Shown here piece after piece: positions 10,058-18,583 of a stretch of DNA of 64,000 nucleotides (within the stretch, counting starts at the first letter, position 1; the number at the start of each line of letters is the position of its first letter). The stretch is taken from contig CABYJU010000002.1 of assembly GCA_902519325.1 (NCBI GenBank), forward strand, positions 45,688 through 109,687, given 5' to 3'. The notes below the pieces were generated by a model. The model worked only from the letters and a program-made list of their open reading frames with translations. It did no database searches and was not told where the DNA came from. Source of the DNA: an uncultured Pelagibacteraceae bacterium. GTDB lineage: Bacteria > Pseudomonadota > Alphaproteobacteria > Pelagibacterales > Pelagibacteraceae. The position numbers and the translations under genes are program-made.

Positions 10058-11472
10058 TTTTTTAAAGTTTGAAATGCTTTGAGAGCTGCATTTCTGGCTT
10101 CTTCATGTACAACTATTGGAGAAGGGTAATCAGAACCAATTTTAGTTTTTATAGCTTCTTGATATTTTGTTTCCATTTCCCATGGTTTATGAATAAATTT
10201 ACTTGGAACTCTCTCAAGTTCAGGTACCCATTTTTTTACATACAAACCTTGTTTATCAAATTTTTCACCCTGCAATATAGGATTAAAAATTCTAAAATAA
10301 GGGGCTGCATCTGCACCACAGCCAGCAACCCATTGCCATTGTGCAACATTGTTTGCTTCATTAAAATCTAACAAACAATTTCTAAAATGTTTTTCACCTT
10401 CTTTCCAATTAATTCTTAAATGTTTTACAAGAAAAGAACCAACTACCATTCTAATTCTATTATGCATCCAACCTGTTTCATAAAGTTGTCTCATCCCAGC
10501 ATCAACAATTGGGTATCCAGTCATACCATTTTTCCAAGCTTTCAAATTTTTTGCATTTTTATCCCATGGAAATTTATCAAATTCTTTTCTTAAATTACCT
10601 TTTAGCATTTCAGGGAAATAATTAATTAAACTATGTGAAAATTCTCTCCAGCCTAATTCATTTAGATATTTTTTAACACTAATATTTTTTGATTTATATT
10701 TATAACATTTGTCCCAAATGTTACTTACATGTATTTGTCCATTTCTAATGAATGGCGAAAGTTTTGATGAACCATTTATAGCTGGATAATCTCTGTCAAC
10801 TCCATATTTCAACATTCTATTTTCAACAAACTCATTTAAATATTTTTCGGATTGTTTTTCTGTTGGGTCCCAATATTTTTCAAATTTTTTGTACCAATTT
10901 TTCTTTGGTAAAATTTGATCTGGAACATTATTATTTTTGAATAATTTTATTTTGCTCTTAACTTTTTTTACTTTTAATGTTTTGTTTGGGATACTATCCA
11001 AGTAAATTTGCTCTCCAACTCTCCAAAATGGACTATAAACTTTATAAGGGCTTCCATCATCTTTTGTAACATTATTATATTCATTAAGAACATTTCCTTT
11101 AAAGCATTTTGAAAGTATTTTGTTTTTTTCAAAAATTTTAATGAGATCATTATCTAACTTTAATTGAGATGGCTCATATATTTTATTCCAAAATATGGAA
11201 ATTTCTTGTTTGCCTTTGACTTTACTAAAAAAAGTTATCTCATCAGAAAATACTAATTCTAATTCAATATTGTATTTAATTAATTCATCTTTAAAATTAA
11301 TTAAAGATTTATTTACCCACCATTTTTGAGCTTCTCTAACATCATCAAAATTTTCCTTGTTATAAATATATAATGCTGTGACAGTATCGTAATTATTTGT
11401 TGCATAAGATAATGCAGTATTATTTTTTATTCTAAAATCGTCTCTTATCCAAACAACAGCTTTTTTTGACAT
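10054..11472 (-). CDS. phrB: Deoxyribodipyrimidine photolyase
   Basis: A 472-aa cryptochrome/photolyase-family flavoprotein that uses blue light to split cyclobutane pyrimidine dimers in DNA. The N-terminal alpha/beta domain begins with AVVWIRDDFRI, and the C-terminal FAD-binding domain contains GWMHNRIRM and WVAGCGADAAPYFRIFNP, both typical of class I CPD photolyases. Length is normal for the class. A light-exposed marine habitat fits this gene. Five bases separate it from the gene upstream, so it may be cotranscribed with the lyase-like gene. Confidence 0.93.
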   Translation of the reverse strand: MSKKAVVWIRDDFRIKNNTALSYATNNYDTVTALYIYNKENFDDVREAQKWWVNKSLINFKDELIKYNIELELVFSDEITFFSKVKGKQEISIFWNKIYEPSQLKLDNDLIKIFEKNKILSKCFKGNVLNEYNNVTKDDGSPYKVYSPFWRVGEQIYLDSIPNKTLKVKKVKSKIKLFKNNNVPDQILPKKNWYKKFEKYWDPTEKQSEKYLNEFVENRMLKYGVDRDYPAINGSSKLSPFIRNGQIHVSNIWDKCYKYKSKNISVKKYLNELGWREFSHSLINYFPEMLKGNLRKEFDKFPWDKNAKNLKAWKNGMTGYPIVDAGMRQLYETGWMHNRIRMVVGSFLVKHLRINWKEGEKHFRNCLLDFNEANNVAQWQWVAGCGADAAPYFRIFNPILQGEKFDKQGLYVKKWVPELERVPSKFIHKPWEMETKYQEAIKTKIGSDYPSPIVVHEEARNAALKAFQTLKN

Positions 11473-11477
11473 ATAAT

Positions 11478-12611
11478 TTACTTTCTGCCTTTAGATAGCA
11501 ATTGTTTATAAAGTTTTACATCTGCATTACCTTCGCATCCAATAACTAAAACGTTAGATTTTTCGTTAAGATTTATTAATTTCTTTGTTTTAGGATTATT
11601 ACAGAGACTTATAAGACTGATAATTCCTGGTGTAGCACATTCACCACCTATTATTGATCTTTTACTCAGTTTCTTGTCTTTAAGCATTGCAACAGTTTTA
11701 GGAACTTTTGAGTCATTTACAGTGACACAACAATTACTAGCCTTTTTTAATACATGCCAAGGTATGAGAGACATTTCATTGCATGACATACCACCCATTA
11801 TACTTTCTTTTTTTATTTTAATTTTTTTTAAACTTTTGTTTTTTATGCTTTGAAGTACACAATCAGCTCCATCAGGTTCAACTATTATTATTTTAGGAAT
11901 TCTCTTGAAATATTTTGCAACTCCTGCAACTACACCTGCTGCCATGCCACCAACGCCAGCTTGAAGGAATATATGTGTAATATAATGCGTAGTTTGTTTT
12001 GAAATTTCTTTAATCATAATTGAATAACCAGCCATAGTTAGCAAAGGAACATAACTATAATTCTTCGTAGATACATCTTGAACAATATTCCAATTATTCT
12101 TTTTTGATAATTTTTTACACTCGTTTAATGAGTTTTCGTAATTACCTTTTACTCGAATTACATCAGCTCCAAATTTTTCAATTTCTTTTACTCTTGCTTC
12201 ACTTACATATTGACTAACAAATATTTTACATTGTAAACCCAATCTTTGAGCGCCCCAAGCAACTGATCTACCATGATTCCCAGCTGTTGCAGATGATATT
12301 ATTATATTTTTTTTCCTTTTAGATATTTTTTCTACAGCATATGCTCCACCTAAAGCTTTAAATGATTTTAAATGAAATCTTTTCGACTCATCTTTGTAAA
12401 AAATATTATTAAGTTTTAAATTTTTGTTTAGTTTCTCTAATTTTAATAATGGTGTTTTTTTATAGTTTTTCCACTTAGATATAGAATTAAACGCGTCAGT
12501 GATTATTTTTGACGAAATGATATTTAAAATATGGTTTCGATTAAAATTATAATTTTTATTCGATATAAATTTTGTAAGTTTCCATTTTCTATAACTATCA
12601 AAGCTTTTCAC
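11478..12611 (-). CDS. PLP-dependent diaminopropionate ammonia-lyase-like enzyme
   Basis: A 377-aa fold-type II PLP enzyme. The lysine that would hold PLP is Lys85 in FKALGGAY, preceded by KDESKRF, a combination typical of 2,3-diaminopropionate ammonia-lyases, which release pyruvate and two ammonia. The phosphate-binding glycine loop appears as GVGGMAAGV. A threonine/serine dehydratase-like specificity cannot be excluded. The start codon is GTG, one base after the stop of the glutamine-synthetase-like gene, so the two are almost certainly cotranscribed; this links an ammonia-releasing enzyme to an ammonia or amine ligase. Confidence 0.75.
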   Translation of the reverse strand: MKSFDSYRKWKLTKFISNKNYNFNRNHILNIISSKIITDAFNSISKWKNYKKTPLLKLEKLNKNLKLNNIFYKDESKRFHLKSFKALGGAYAVEKISKRKKNIIISSATAGNHGRSVAWGAQRLGLQCKIFVSQYVSEARVKEIEKFGADVIRVKGNYENSLNECKKLSKKNNWNIVQDVSTKNYSYVPLLTMAGYSIMIKEISKQTTHYITHIFLQAGVGGMAAGVVAGVAKYFKRIPKIIIVEPDGADCVLQSIKNKSLKKIKIKKESIMGGMSCNEMSLIPWHVLKKASNCCVTVNDSKVPKTVAMLKDKKLSKRSIIGGECATPGIISLISLCNNPKTKKLINLNEKSNVLVIGCEGNADVKLYKQLLSKGRK

Positions 12612-12612
12612 T

Positions 12613-13938
12613 TTAACAGTCTAGAGTATTCTGTCTTTCCCATTTTGTAATTGGTTTGGACTTATCAAATTTTTCGTTATCATTAAAATCTTTTAATTCC
12701 GAAGTCCTTAACTTGACATAACTTTTAATTACTTCTTTTCCAAATGCTTTATTCATTTCTTTATTATTTTCAATTTTATCAAGAGAATCTTTTAGTTCAT
12801 TTGGTAATTTAGAAAGGTTTGGATATTTTTTATAATCCTCATACATATTACAAAAAAGAGGTTTGCCAGGATTAATTCTTTTATTTAATCCCTCCATTCC
12901 TGCTGCTAATACACTAGCTTGAAGTAAATAAGGATTTGCGGATCCATCCATAAGTCTTAATTCAAATCTTCCTGGATCAGGAACCCTTATCATATGTGTA
13001 CGGTTATTTCCTGTATATGATATACTGCTTGGAGACCATGTGGCACCAGATTTTGTTGGTGCAGCATTTATTCGTCTGTAACTATTTATTGTTGGATTAA
13101 AAAAAGTAGATAAGGATGAAGCATGTTTCATGATGCCTCCCAAAAAGTTATAAGCTGTCTTGCTTAGCCCAAGCTTATCATGTTTATCAAGAAAGATATT
13201 TTTCTTTCCTTTCCATAAAGAAATATGTGCATGACATCCGTTACCAGTTAAATTTTCAAAAGGTTTTGGCATAAATGTTGCTCTCAAATCATGCTTTTCT
13301 GCAATAGTTTTAACCATAAATTTAAAAAAAGTGTGTCTATCAGCAGTTTTTAGACAATCTGAATAATCCCAATTCATTTCAAATTGCCCATTAGCATCTT
13401 CGTGGTCATTTTGATAAGGACCCCATCCCATTTCAATCATACAATCACAAATTTCTTTTATAAGCTCATATCTTCTCATTAATGAAGACTGGTCATAACA
13501 AGGTTTAGATTGAGTATCTCTATTATCAGCAATTGTGTTCCCATCAGGAGAAATCAAAAAATACTCACACTCCACACCTGACTTCATGCTGTATCCCAAT
13601 TCAGATAATTTTTTTATTTGTTTTTTTAACATCACTCTTGGTGAAGCACCGACTGGTTTACCATTCATCCATAAATCCGAAGCCAACCAACCAACTTCTT
13701 TATTCCATGGTAGTTGAATTAAACTGTCAGGATCAGGTATTGCAAACATATCAGAGTCAGCTGGCGTCATATCTAACCAAGCTGCAAATCCAGCAAATCC
13801 AGCACCATTTACTTGCATATCTTTTATCGCATGAGCAGGAACCAATTTTGATCTTAATACACCAAATAAATCTACAAAACTTATTAAAAAATATTTAATT
13901 TTTTTTTGTTTTGAAATTTTAAATAAATTTTTTGCCAT
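12613..13938 (-). CDS. glnT: GlnT/GmaS-type glutamine synthetase family ligase
   Basis: A 441-aa ATP-dependent amide ligase. It resembles type III glutamine synthetase (GlnT) of rhizobia and gamma-glutamylmethylamide synthetase (GmaS), which joins methylamine to glutamate. Landmarks are NDHEDANGQFEMN and GNGCHAHISLW, the metal and glutamate site strands, and the RVPDPGRFELR segment. The NLYDLP adenylylation loop of type I enzymes is not present. Being close to the GlxBCD genes and amt, it is a good GmaS candidate, but a second ligase sits beside glxB and sequence alone does not decide which uses methylamine. Cotranscribed with the lyase-like gene downstream. Confidence 0.82.
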   Translation of the reverse strand: MAKNLFKISKQKKIKYFLISFVDLFGVLRSKLVPAHAIKDMQVNGAGFAGFAAWLDMTPADSDMFAIPDPDSLIQLPWNKEVGWLASDLWMNGKPVGASPRVMLKKQIKKLSELGYSMKSGVECEYFLISPDGNTIADNRDTQSKPCYDQSSLMRRYELIKEICDCMIEMGWGPYQNDHEDANGQFEMNWDYSDCLKTADRHTFFKFMVKTIAEKHDLRATFMPKPFENLTGNGCHAHISLWKGKKNIFLDKHDKLGLSKTAYNFLGGIMKHASSLSTFFNPTINSYRRINAAPTKSGATWSPSSISYTGNNRTHMIRVPDPGRFELRLMDGSANPYLLQASVLAAGMEGLNKRINPGKPLFCNMYEDYKKYPNLSKLPNELKDSLDKIENNKEMNKAFGKEVIKSYVKLRTSELKDFNDNEKFDKSKPITKWERQNTLDC

Positions 13939-13955
13939 CTAATAACGTAACACAA

Positions 13956-14120
13956 TTATTTAAAAAATGATAAAAAGAAATCTTTGTAATAAATTAAATT
14001 TACACCAATAATAATTAATATTGCTATAATTACTCCATACTTTGCTTTTGGCCATGCAAGACGTGCCATTTTGCTAGGAGTTTTATTTTCATTTTGATTA
14101 TTTTCTTCAGAATTTTGCAT
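13956..14120 (-). CDS. Small single-helix membrane protein of unknown function
   Basis: A 54-aa protein with a polar N-terminus (many Asn and Glu residues), then a basic patch and one transmembrane helix (about residues 29-45). I chose the ATG at 14120 over an upstream GTG at 14138, because the extra codons would lie inside a clear terminator hairpin and its T-run. The ATG follows that T-run after one base and no Shine-Dalgarno is possible, so translation would be leaderless-like or depend on read-through. It sits between the amt unit and glnT. No family recognised. Confidence 0.55.
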   Translation of the reverse strand: MQNSEENNQNENKTPSKMARLAWPKAKYGVIIAILIIIGVNLIYYKDFFLSFFK

Positions 14121-14160
14121 TAAAAAAAAAGAGGGCACAGTATTTCATGCGCCCTCTTAA
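14121..14160 (-). terminator. Rho-independent terminator of the amt unit
   Basis: On the minus strand a nine-pair stem (GAGGGCGCA against TGTGCCCTC, one G-U pair) with an eight-base loop is followed by nine T residues. It lies just downstream of the 73-aa gene and directly abuts the ATG of the 54-aa ORF. Confidence 0.9.
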
Positions 14161-14165
14161 AAGTT

Positions 14166-14387
14166 TTAACCGTCTGTTATATTGCTTTTCCAGTCGTTAG
14201 CACTTGGTTTTTTTCTGACAATTGCATTCATCTTACCATCTTCTTGTTTAGATGAAATAATATGCCAGCCAACCCAAATAAGAATTGCTATTATAACTAG
14301 CACTCCTTCCGAACCAACACCTGGATAGACAGATCCTTGTACCTCAGAGGCACTTAAATGATCTATCCAATTTGATACTGTTGCCAT
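14166..14387 (-). CDS. Small membrane protein downstream of amt
   Basis: A 73-aa protein with one strongly hydrophobic helix (about residues 29-46) and a short basic C-terminal tail. It is the last gene before the terminator and follows amt by 13 bases. A near-perfect Shine-Dalgarno AAAGGAGGT (14394-14402) overlaps the amt stop, unlike most genes here, which suggests high translation. No family recognised. Position suggests a partner or regulator of the ammonium channel, or of an adjacent nitrogen enzyme, but nothing in the sequence proves it. Confidence 0.7.
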   Translation of the reverse strand: MATVSNWIDHLSASEVQGSVYPGVGSEGVLVIIAILIWVGWHIISSKQEDGKMNAIVRKKPSANDWKSNITDG

Positions 14388-14400
14388 TTACATACCTCCT

Positions 14401-15801
14401 TTATCTACTGGCCGAGACTACAGCTTTTTCGTCTTCTTTAGCCTCTTCCATAATTGTATAGTCAAGTCCTGCAAGTTCTACTTCTCTTGGTATTCTTAAT
14501 TTACCCATTCCGTGAAGAACTTTTGCAATTATATATCCAGGAAGCATACCTAGTACAAAAAACATTATTATTGCACCGATAAACATTCCAAGAGGATTAA
14601 TTGCTGCATAATTAGTTCCATCCCACATAGCTCCAACACTGTATCCAGATGAAGGATAACCATTTAAAACGAAACCACATATCACAAGACCAACAAATCC
14701 AGCATAACCATGAACAGCTACTGCTCCAACTGCATCGTCGATTTTATATTTTTTCTCGACCCAGTAATGCATTTTGTAAGCTATAACTACTCCGATCATA
14801 CCGATTATCATTGATTGTATTGGATGATATAAATCATTACCTGCAGATGCACATATTATTCCCGCAAGTCCTGATGAATAAGTCCAGAAAGGATCTCCCT
14901 TCGAGACCACATACCCTGCTAACAACCCTCCAGATAACGACATTAAAAAGTTCATCGTTATTCCACTAAGTGTGGTGGGAGTTAGGTAGATGTTCGTTGC
15001 AGTAAAGAAAGTTACACCTTCCATACCATATTCAGGTCCAAGATCATAAATCGGAACATTACATGCAGCGTAAAAGCCCCAAAAACCTGTATAGATTAAG
15101 AATAATCCAACAGTCACTAACCAAGGATTTCTTGGTCCAATGTTTCTCGGTTCTCCGCTAGATGAAAATTTTCCAATTCTTGGTCCTAAAACAATTAGAA
15201 CACCTAAGGCAAAACCTCCGGCAATTGCGTGAATTACTCCCGAAGCATAAGCATCGTGATATCCTAATATTTTTAACATCCATCCATCAAAATGCCATCC
15301 CCATGAAGCATCTATTGTCCAGAAAACAGATCCAATTGCAATTGCAAGTATTCCAAATGCAAAAGTAGTTATCCTTTCAATAACCGCTCCAGATACAATT
15401 GAAGCTGCAGTCCATGAAAATAATAAAAAGGCTGCCCAGAAGACACCCATTATATGATCATTAAGATTTACGGCCATCAATGCATTTGTAGGATTAGCAA
15501 GATCATTTCCACCAAATCCACCTCCAAGAACTAGACCAGTACTTTCGGTCATAATCGAAGGAGCTAATCCGGGTCCTGTTGGAAATGCCCAGTATATCCA
15601 CCAACCAAAGAAAAACCATGTGACTGTTACCAGTGGTATCAGCATTGTATTTTTCATAAGAGTGTGTTGGTGATGTTTGTAACGAGATGCCCCAACTTCA
15701 TACATACAGAATCCCACGTGGATCAAAAACATAAGAACCACAGTTACCCAATAGTAAAATTCTGTAAATAAGGTTGTGAGAGCACCTAATTGATCAGTCA
15801 T
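14401..15801 (-). CDS. amt: Ammonium transporter
   Basis: A 466-aa Amt/MEP-family channel with about eleven membrane helices. The twin pore histidines of the family are probably in GVIHAIAGG and AVAVHGYAGF. The C-terminal tail (REVELAGLDYTIMEE) matches the Amt cytosolic segment. Amt proteins conduct ammonium, or methylammonium, into the cell, which fits an operon for amine nitrogen. A strong Shine-Dalgarno AGGAGAGAG lies at 15806-15814. No glnK gene is adjacent; the small 73-aa protein takes that position. Confidence 0.95.
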   Translation of the reverse strand: MTDQLGALTTLFTEFYYWVTVVLMFLIHVGFCMYEVGASRYKHHQHTLMKNTMLIPLVTVTWFFFGWWIYWAFPTGPGLAPSIMTESTGLVLGGGFGGNDLANPTNALMAVNLNDHIMGVFWAAFLLFSWTAASIVSGAVIERITTFAFGILAIAIGSVFWTIDASWGWHFDGWMLKILGYHDAYASGVIHAIAGGFALGVLIVLGPRIGKFSSSGEPRNIGPRNPWLVTVGLFLIYTGFWGFYAACNVPIYDLGPEYGMEGVTFFTATNIYLTPTTLSGITMNFLMSLSGGLLAGYVVSKGDPFWTYSSGLAGIICASAGNDLYHPIQSMIIGMIGVVIAYKMHYWVEKKYKIDDAVGAVAVHGYAGFVGLVICGFVLNGYPSSGYSVGAMWDGTNYAAINPLGMFIGAIIMFFVLGMLPGYIIAKVLHGMGKLRIPREVELAGLDYTIMEEAKEDEKAVVSASR

Positions 15802-15917
15802 ATTTCTCTCTCCTATTAATAGTTAATAGACTCTATGAAATTTTTTTTACGCTGACAATTTTATTTTATTTATAAAAAGTAGAAGTTAATAATTATTTTA
15901 TCAACTTGAAATTGAAA
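15802..15917 (-). promoter_or_regulatory. Probable amt promoter region
   Basis: A 116-base gap on the minus strand between the 136-aa gene and amt. A possible TTGTCA -35 and TAGAGT -10 with 17-base spacing lie upstream of the strong Shine-Dalgarno, with a 10-base palindrome CTATTAATAG between them and the start. The match to consensus is modest, so amt may instead also be transcribed from the upstream glx genes. Confidence 0.4.
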
Positions 15918-16328
15918 TTAGAATTTTAAATATGCTTTTTTAAGGTCAACCAGAGGATGATTCGGGGACATTTGAAACTTTACCAATAATTCTCTAGCTA
16001 TCATATCTCTATCCTGCTGATTATTAGGTAATTTTATTTTACTTGGTATCGTTACCCAACCGTTAGCATTTCTATCGAATACAGCAGGTCTATTTTCTTC
16101 ATATCCCATATGAACATCTTCTAACCAATTAAGATCATCCCAACCCATAGCTTCTATATATTTTTTTAAAAATGGAGTGAGTCGACTATAGTCAGGCAAA
16201 AGATTAACGTCATATCGATAGCCAATTGTTTGGCCAATCATTTTTTCTCTAGCAGTCTCTTTTTTCTTTCCTAATTGACCTTTGATCTCTTTTGATTTGA
16301 CTTTTTTCTTACCTTTTTTCTTTGGCAT
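15918..16328 (-). CDS. Lysine-rich protein of unknown function in the GlxBCD operon
   Basis: A 136-aa protein with an N-terminal segment of about 30 residues packed with lysine (first residues MPKKKGKKKVK), followed by a more ordinary globular part containing GYRYDVNLLPDYSRLTP and a WDDLNWLEDVHMGYEE stretch rich in Trp and acidic residues. No family recognised. It follows glxD by eight bases on the minus strand and so belongs to the same operon. A basic tail might bind nucleic acid or an acidic partner; this is inference from composition. Confidence 0.7.
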   Translation of the reverse strand: MPKKKGKKKVKSKEIKGQLGKKKETAREKMIGQTIGYRYDVNLLPDYSRLTPFLKKYIEAMGWDDLNWLEDVHMGYEENRPAVFDRNANGWVTIPSKIKLPNNQQDRDMIARELLVKFQMSPNHPLVDLKKAYLKF

Positions 16329-16336
16329 ATTTGCTA

Positions 16337-17728
16337 TTAGATTTTATGGAAATCTTTAACTCCTACTGTATGATTTGTTCCTGCAAGAGGCACTTTAGCT
16401 AAAGCAGACGCCTCCATTGTTAATGCAGCCATATCTTCTGGTTCTAGCGAGTGAATATTTGTTTTTCCACATGCTCTAGCCAACAATTGAGCCTCCAATG
16501 TCATCGCATGCAAGTAATTATAAACTCTTAATGCTGCATCATCAGGATTTAATCTTTTTCTTAATTTTGGATCTTGAGTAGCAACTCCTACTGGACATCT
16601 ACCGGTATGACAGTGATAGCAATGACCTGCGGGAACACCCATTTCTTTTTCAAAATTAGATTCTGGTATTTCTTTATTGCAATTTAATGCCACCATTGCG
16701 CCTGTTCCGATTGCAATTGCGTCTGCACCAAGTGCTAAAGCTTTAGCCATATCTGCTCCATCTCTAACACCACCTGCATAAATTAAAGTTACCTTTCCAG
16801 TTTTACCTACATCATCCAAAGCTCTTCTTGCTTCTCTAATTCCTGCTATTCCTGGGATACCTGTGTTTGCAGCTGCAATGTGTGGTCCAGCACCTGTTGA
16901 ACCTTCCATTCCATCAAGATAAATTGAATCTGGATCGCATTTTGCTGCCATCCTTACATCATCATACACTTTAGCTGCTCCAAGTTTTAATTGAATTGGC
17001 ACCTTGTTTTTTGTTAATTCTCTAAGCTCTTGAACTTTTAAAGCTAAATCATCTGGACCCAGCCAATCAGGATGTCTTGCTGGAGATCTTTGATCAATAC
17101 CCGCAGGTAGCGATCTCATTTCTGCAACTTGGTCAGTAACTTTTTGACCCATCAAATGACCACCCATTCCAACTTTTTGTCCTTGTCCAATAAATACCTC
17201 AATTCCATCAGCTAGTTGTGCATGGTGTGGGTTAAAACCGTATCTTGATTGTATGCACTGATAAAACCATTTTTCTGAATATCTTCTCTCATCTGGTATC
17301 ATTCCACCTTCACCAGAACATGTTGCGCTACCAGCCATTGTAGCACCTCTAGCTAATGCAGTTTTTGCTTCATAAGATAAAGCTCCAAAACTCATTCCCG
17401 TAATGTAAACTGGAATATCAAGTTCAATTGGATTTTCACATCTTGGACCAATAATAGTTTTGGTCTCACATTTTTCTCTGTAACCTTCAATAACAAATCT
17501 TGTTAATGTACCTGGCAAGAAAACTAGATCATCGAAAGTAGGTATCTTTTTCATCAAAGCCATTCCTCTCATTCTGTATCTTCCTAATTCCGCTTTGATA
17601 TGTATGTCGTCCATAACTTCTGGAGTAAAAATAGCGTTGTGTCCTAACAAACTTTTGTTTCTTGAAGCTATTCCATTACCATTAGAATGTCCGTTTGACT
17701 TTCCATTACCATTTTTTTTCTTTGCCAT
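16337..17728 (-). CDS. glxD: Glutamate synthase-like FMN/Fe-S subunit (GlxD, N-methylglutamate synthase type)
   Basis: A 463-aa protein homologous to the central FMN-binding synthase domain of glutamate synthase. Seen are the barrel segment KLGAAKVYDDV, the GSTGAGP loop, and the cysteine cluster CYHCHTGRCPVG expected to hold an iron-sulfur centre. In methylotrophs this is one subunit of N-methylglutamate synthase, which makes N-methylglutamate from a gamma-glutamyl or amine donor. It starts one base beyond glxC. The split arrangement, with GlxB, GlxC and GlxD as separate genes, is that of GlxBCD/MgsABC. Confidence 0.88.
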   Translation of the reverse strand: MAKKKNGNGKSNGHSNGNGIASRNKSLLGHNAIFTPEVMDDIHIKAELGRYRMRGMALMKKIPTFDDLVFLPGTLTRFVIEGYREKCETKTIIGPRCENPIELDIPVYITGMSFGALSYEAKTALARGATMAGSATCSGEGGMIPDERRYSEKWFYQCIQSRYGFNPHHAQLADGIEVFIGQGQKVGMGGHLMGQKVTDQVAEMRSLPAGIDQRSPARHPDWLGPDDLALKVQELRELTKNKVPIQLKLGAAKVYDDVRMAAKCDPDSIYLDGMEGSTGAGPHIAAANTGIPGIAGIREARRALDDVGKTGKVTLIYAGGVRDGADMAKALALGADAIAIGTGAMVALNCNKEIPESNFEKEMGVPAGHCYHCHTGRCPVGVATQDPKLRKRLNPDDAALRVYNYLHAMTLEAQLLARACGKTNIHSLEPEDMAALTMEASALAKVPLAGTNHTVGVKDFHKI

Positions 17729-18583
17729 TTAAATTGCTCCTTTTTTTTCTGTAGGTTCAAGAGCATCGTAATTCCAAAGTTTTTTTCCTGCTACAACTTT
17801 GGTCATCTTAGAAACATCGAAGTTTTCTCCGATCTCCGCAACCTTTAATTTTCTTTTAAGCCAGTCTTGATCTGAATCAGTTAACTCAGCTTCGACAGCA
17901 TCACTACCAAATGATCCAATTTTTCCACCTACAAAAATTGTCCCATCATACATAGAGTCTCCTAAATTTATTCCAACGTCTCCAAGAATAATAATTCGCC
18001 CTCTCTGCATCATAAAACCTGTAAAAGCACCAGCATCTCCGCCAATAATTATTGTTCCACCTTTTTGATCAATTCCTGTTCTGGCACCTACGCTTCCTTT
18101 GCATATCAGATCTCCACCTCTAATTGCCGCACCAAAACATGAACCTGCATTTTTTTCAATTACTACTTTTCCTGCCATCATATTTTCTGCACATGACCAT
18201 CCCACTCTTCCATTAATTCTAACAATAGGACCATCCATTGATCCACATCCAAAGTATCCTAAGCTACCTTCAAATATTAAATTTAATTTATTGAGGATTC
18301 CAACTCCCAAACTATGTTTCCCTTGAGGGTTTTTTATTACAATTGTTCCGTATCCATCTTTCATTAATTCATCAATTTTTTTATTTGCTTCACGACAATC
18401 CATGTTCTTAACGTCAATTTCAGTTCTTTTGTTAAAATCTACATCATATGTCCCAAAGTAATAAAAATTCTCAGCCTCATCTGGATTAAAAAATTTTTGT
18501 TGTGTTTTTCCAGTTAAGACTTCTGTATGAAGTCCCATTGATTGAGCTTTACTTTTTTTTTCTGATGTTTTTAAATTTGCCAT
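17729..18583 (-). CDS. glxC: Glutamate synthase-like GXGXG domain subunit (GlxC)
   Basis: A 284-aa protein made mostly of the GXGXG beta-helix domain found at the C-terminus of glutamate synthase large subunits, visible as regularly spaced glycine pairs (for example MDGPIVRINGRVG, GGTIIIGGDAGAF, RGRIIILGDVG). It has a structural role in the complex rather than an active site. It overlaps glxB by 13 bases and is followed immediately by glxD, so the three are translationally coupled and presumably form one enzyme. Confidence 0.88.
   Translation of the reverse strand: MANLKTSEKKSKAQSMGLHTEVLTGKTQQKFFNPDEAENFYYFGTYDVDFNKRTEIDVKNMDCREANKKIDELMKDGYGTIVIKNPQGKHSLGVGILNKLNLIFEGSLGYFGCGSMDGPIVRINGRVGWSCAENMMAGKVVIEKNAGSCFGAAIRGGDLICKGSVGARTGIDQKGGTIIIGGDAGAFTGFMMQRGRIIILGDVGINLGDSMYDGTIFVGGKIGSFGSDAVEAELTDSDQDWLKRKLKVAEIGENFDVSKMTKVVAGKKLWNYDALEPTEKKGAI

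Noticed and set aside
13533..13898. Plus-strand ORFs inside glnT
   Set aside because: They lie fully opposite a clear conserved gene, have no family features and no ribosome site.
14121..14138. GTG start for the small protein after amt
   Set aside because: These codons are made of the terminator stem and T-run; the ATG at 14120 is preferred.
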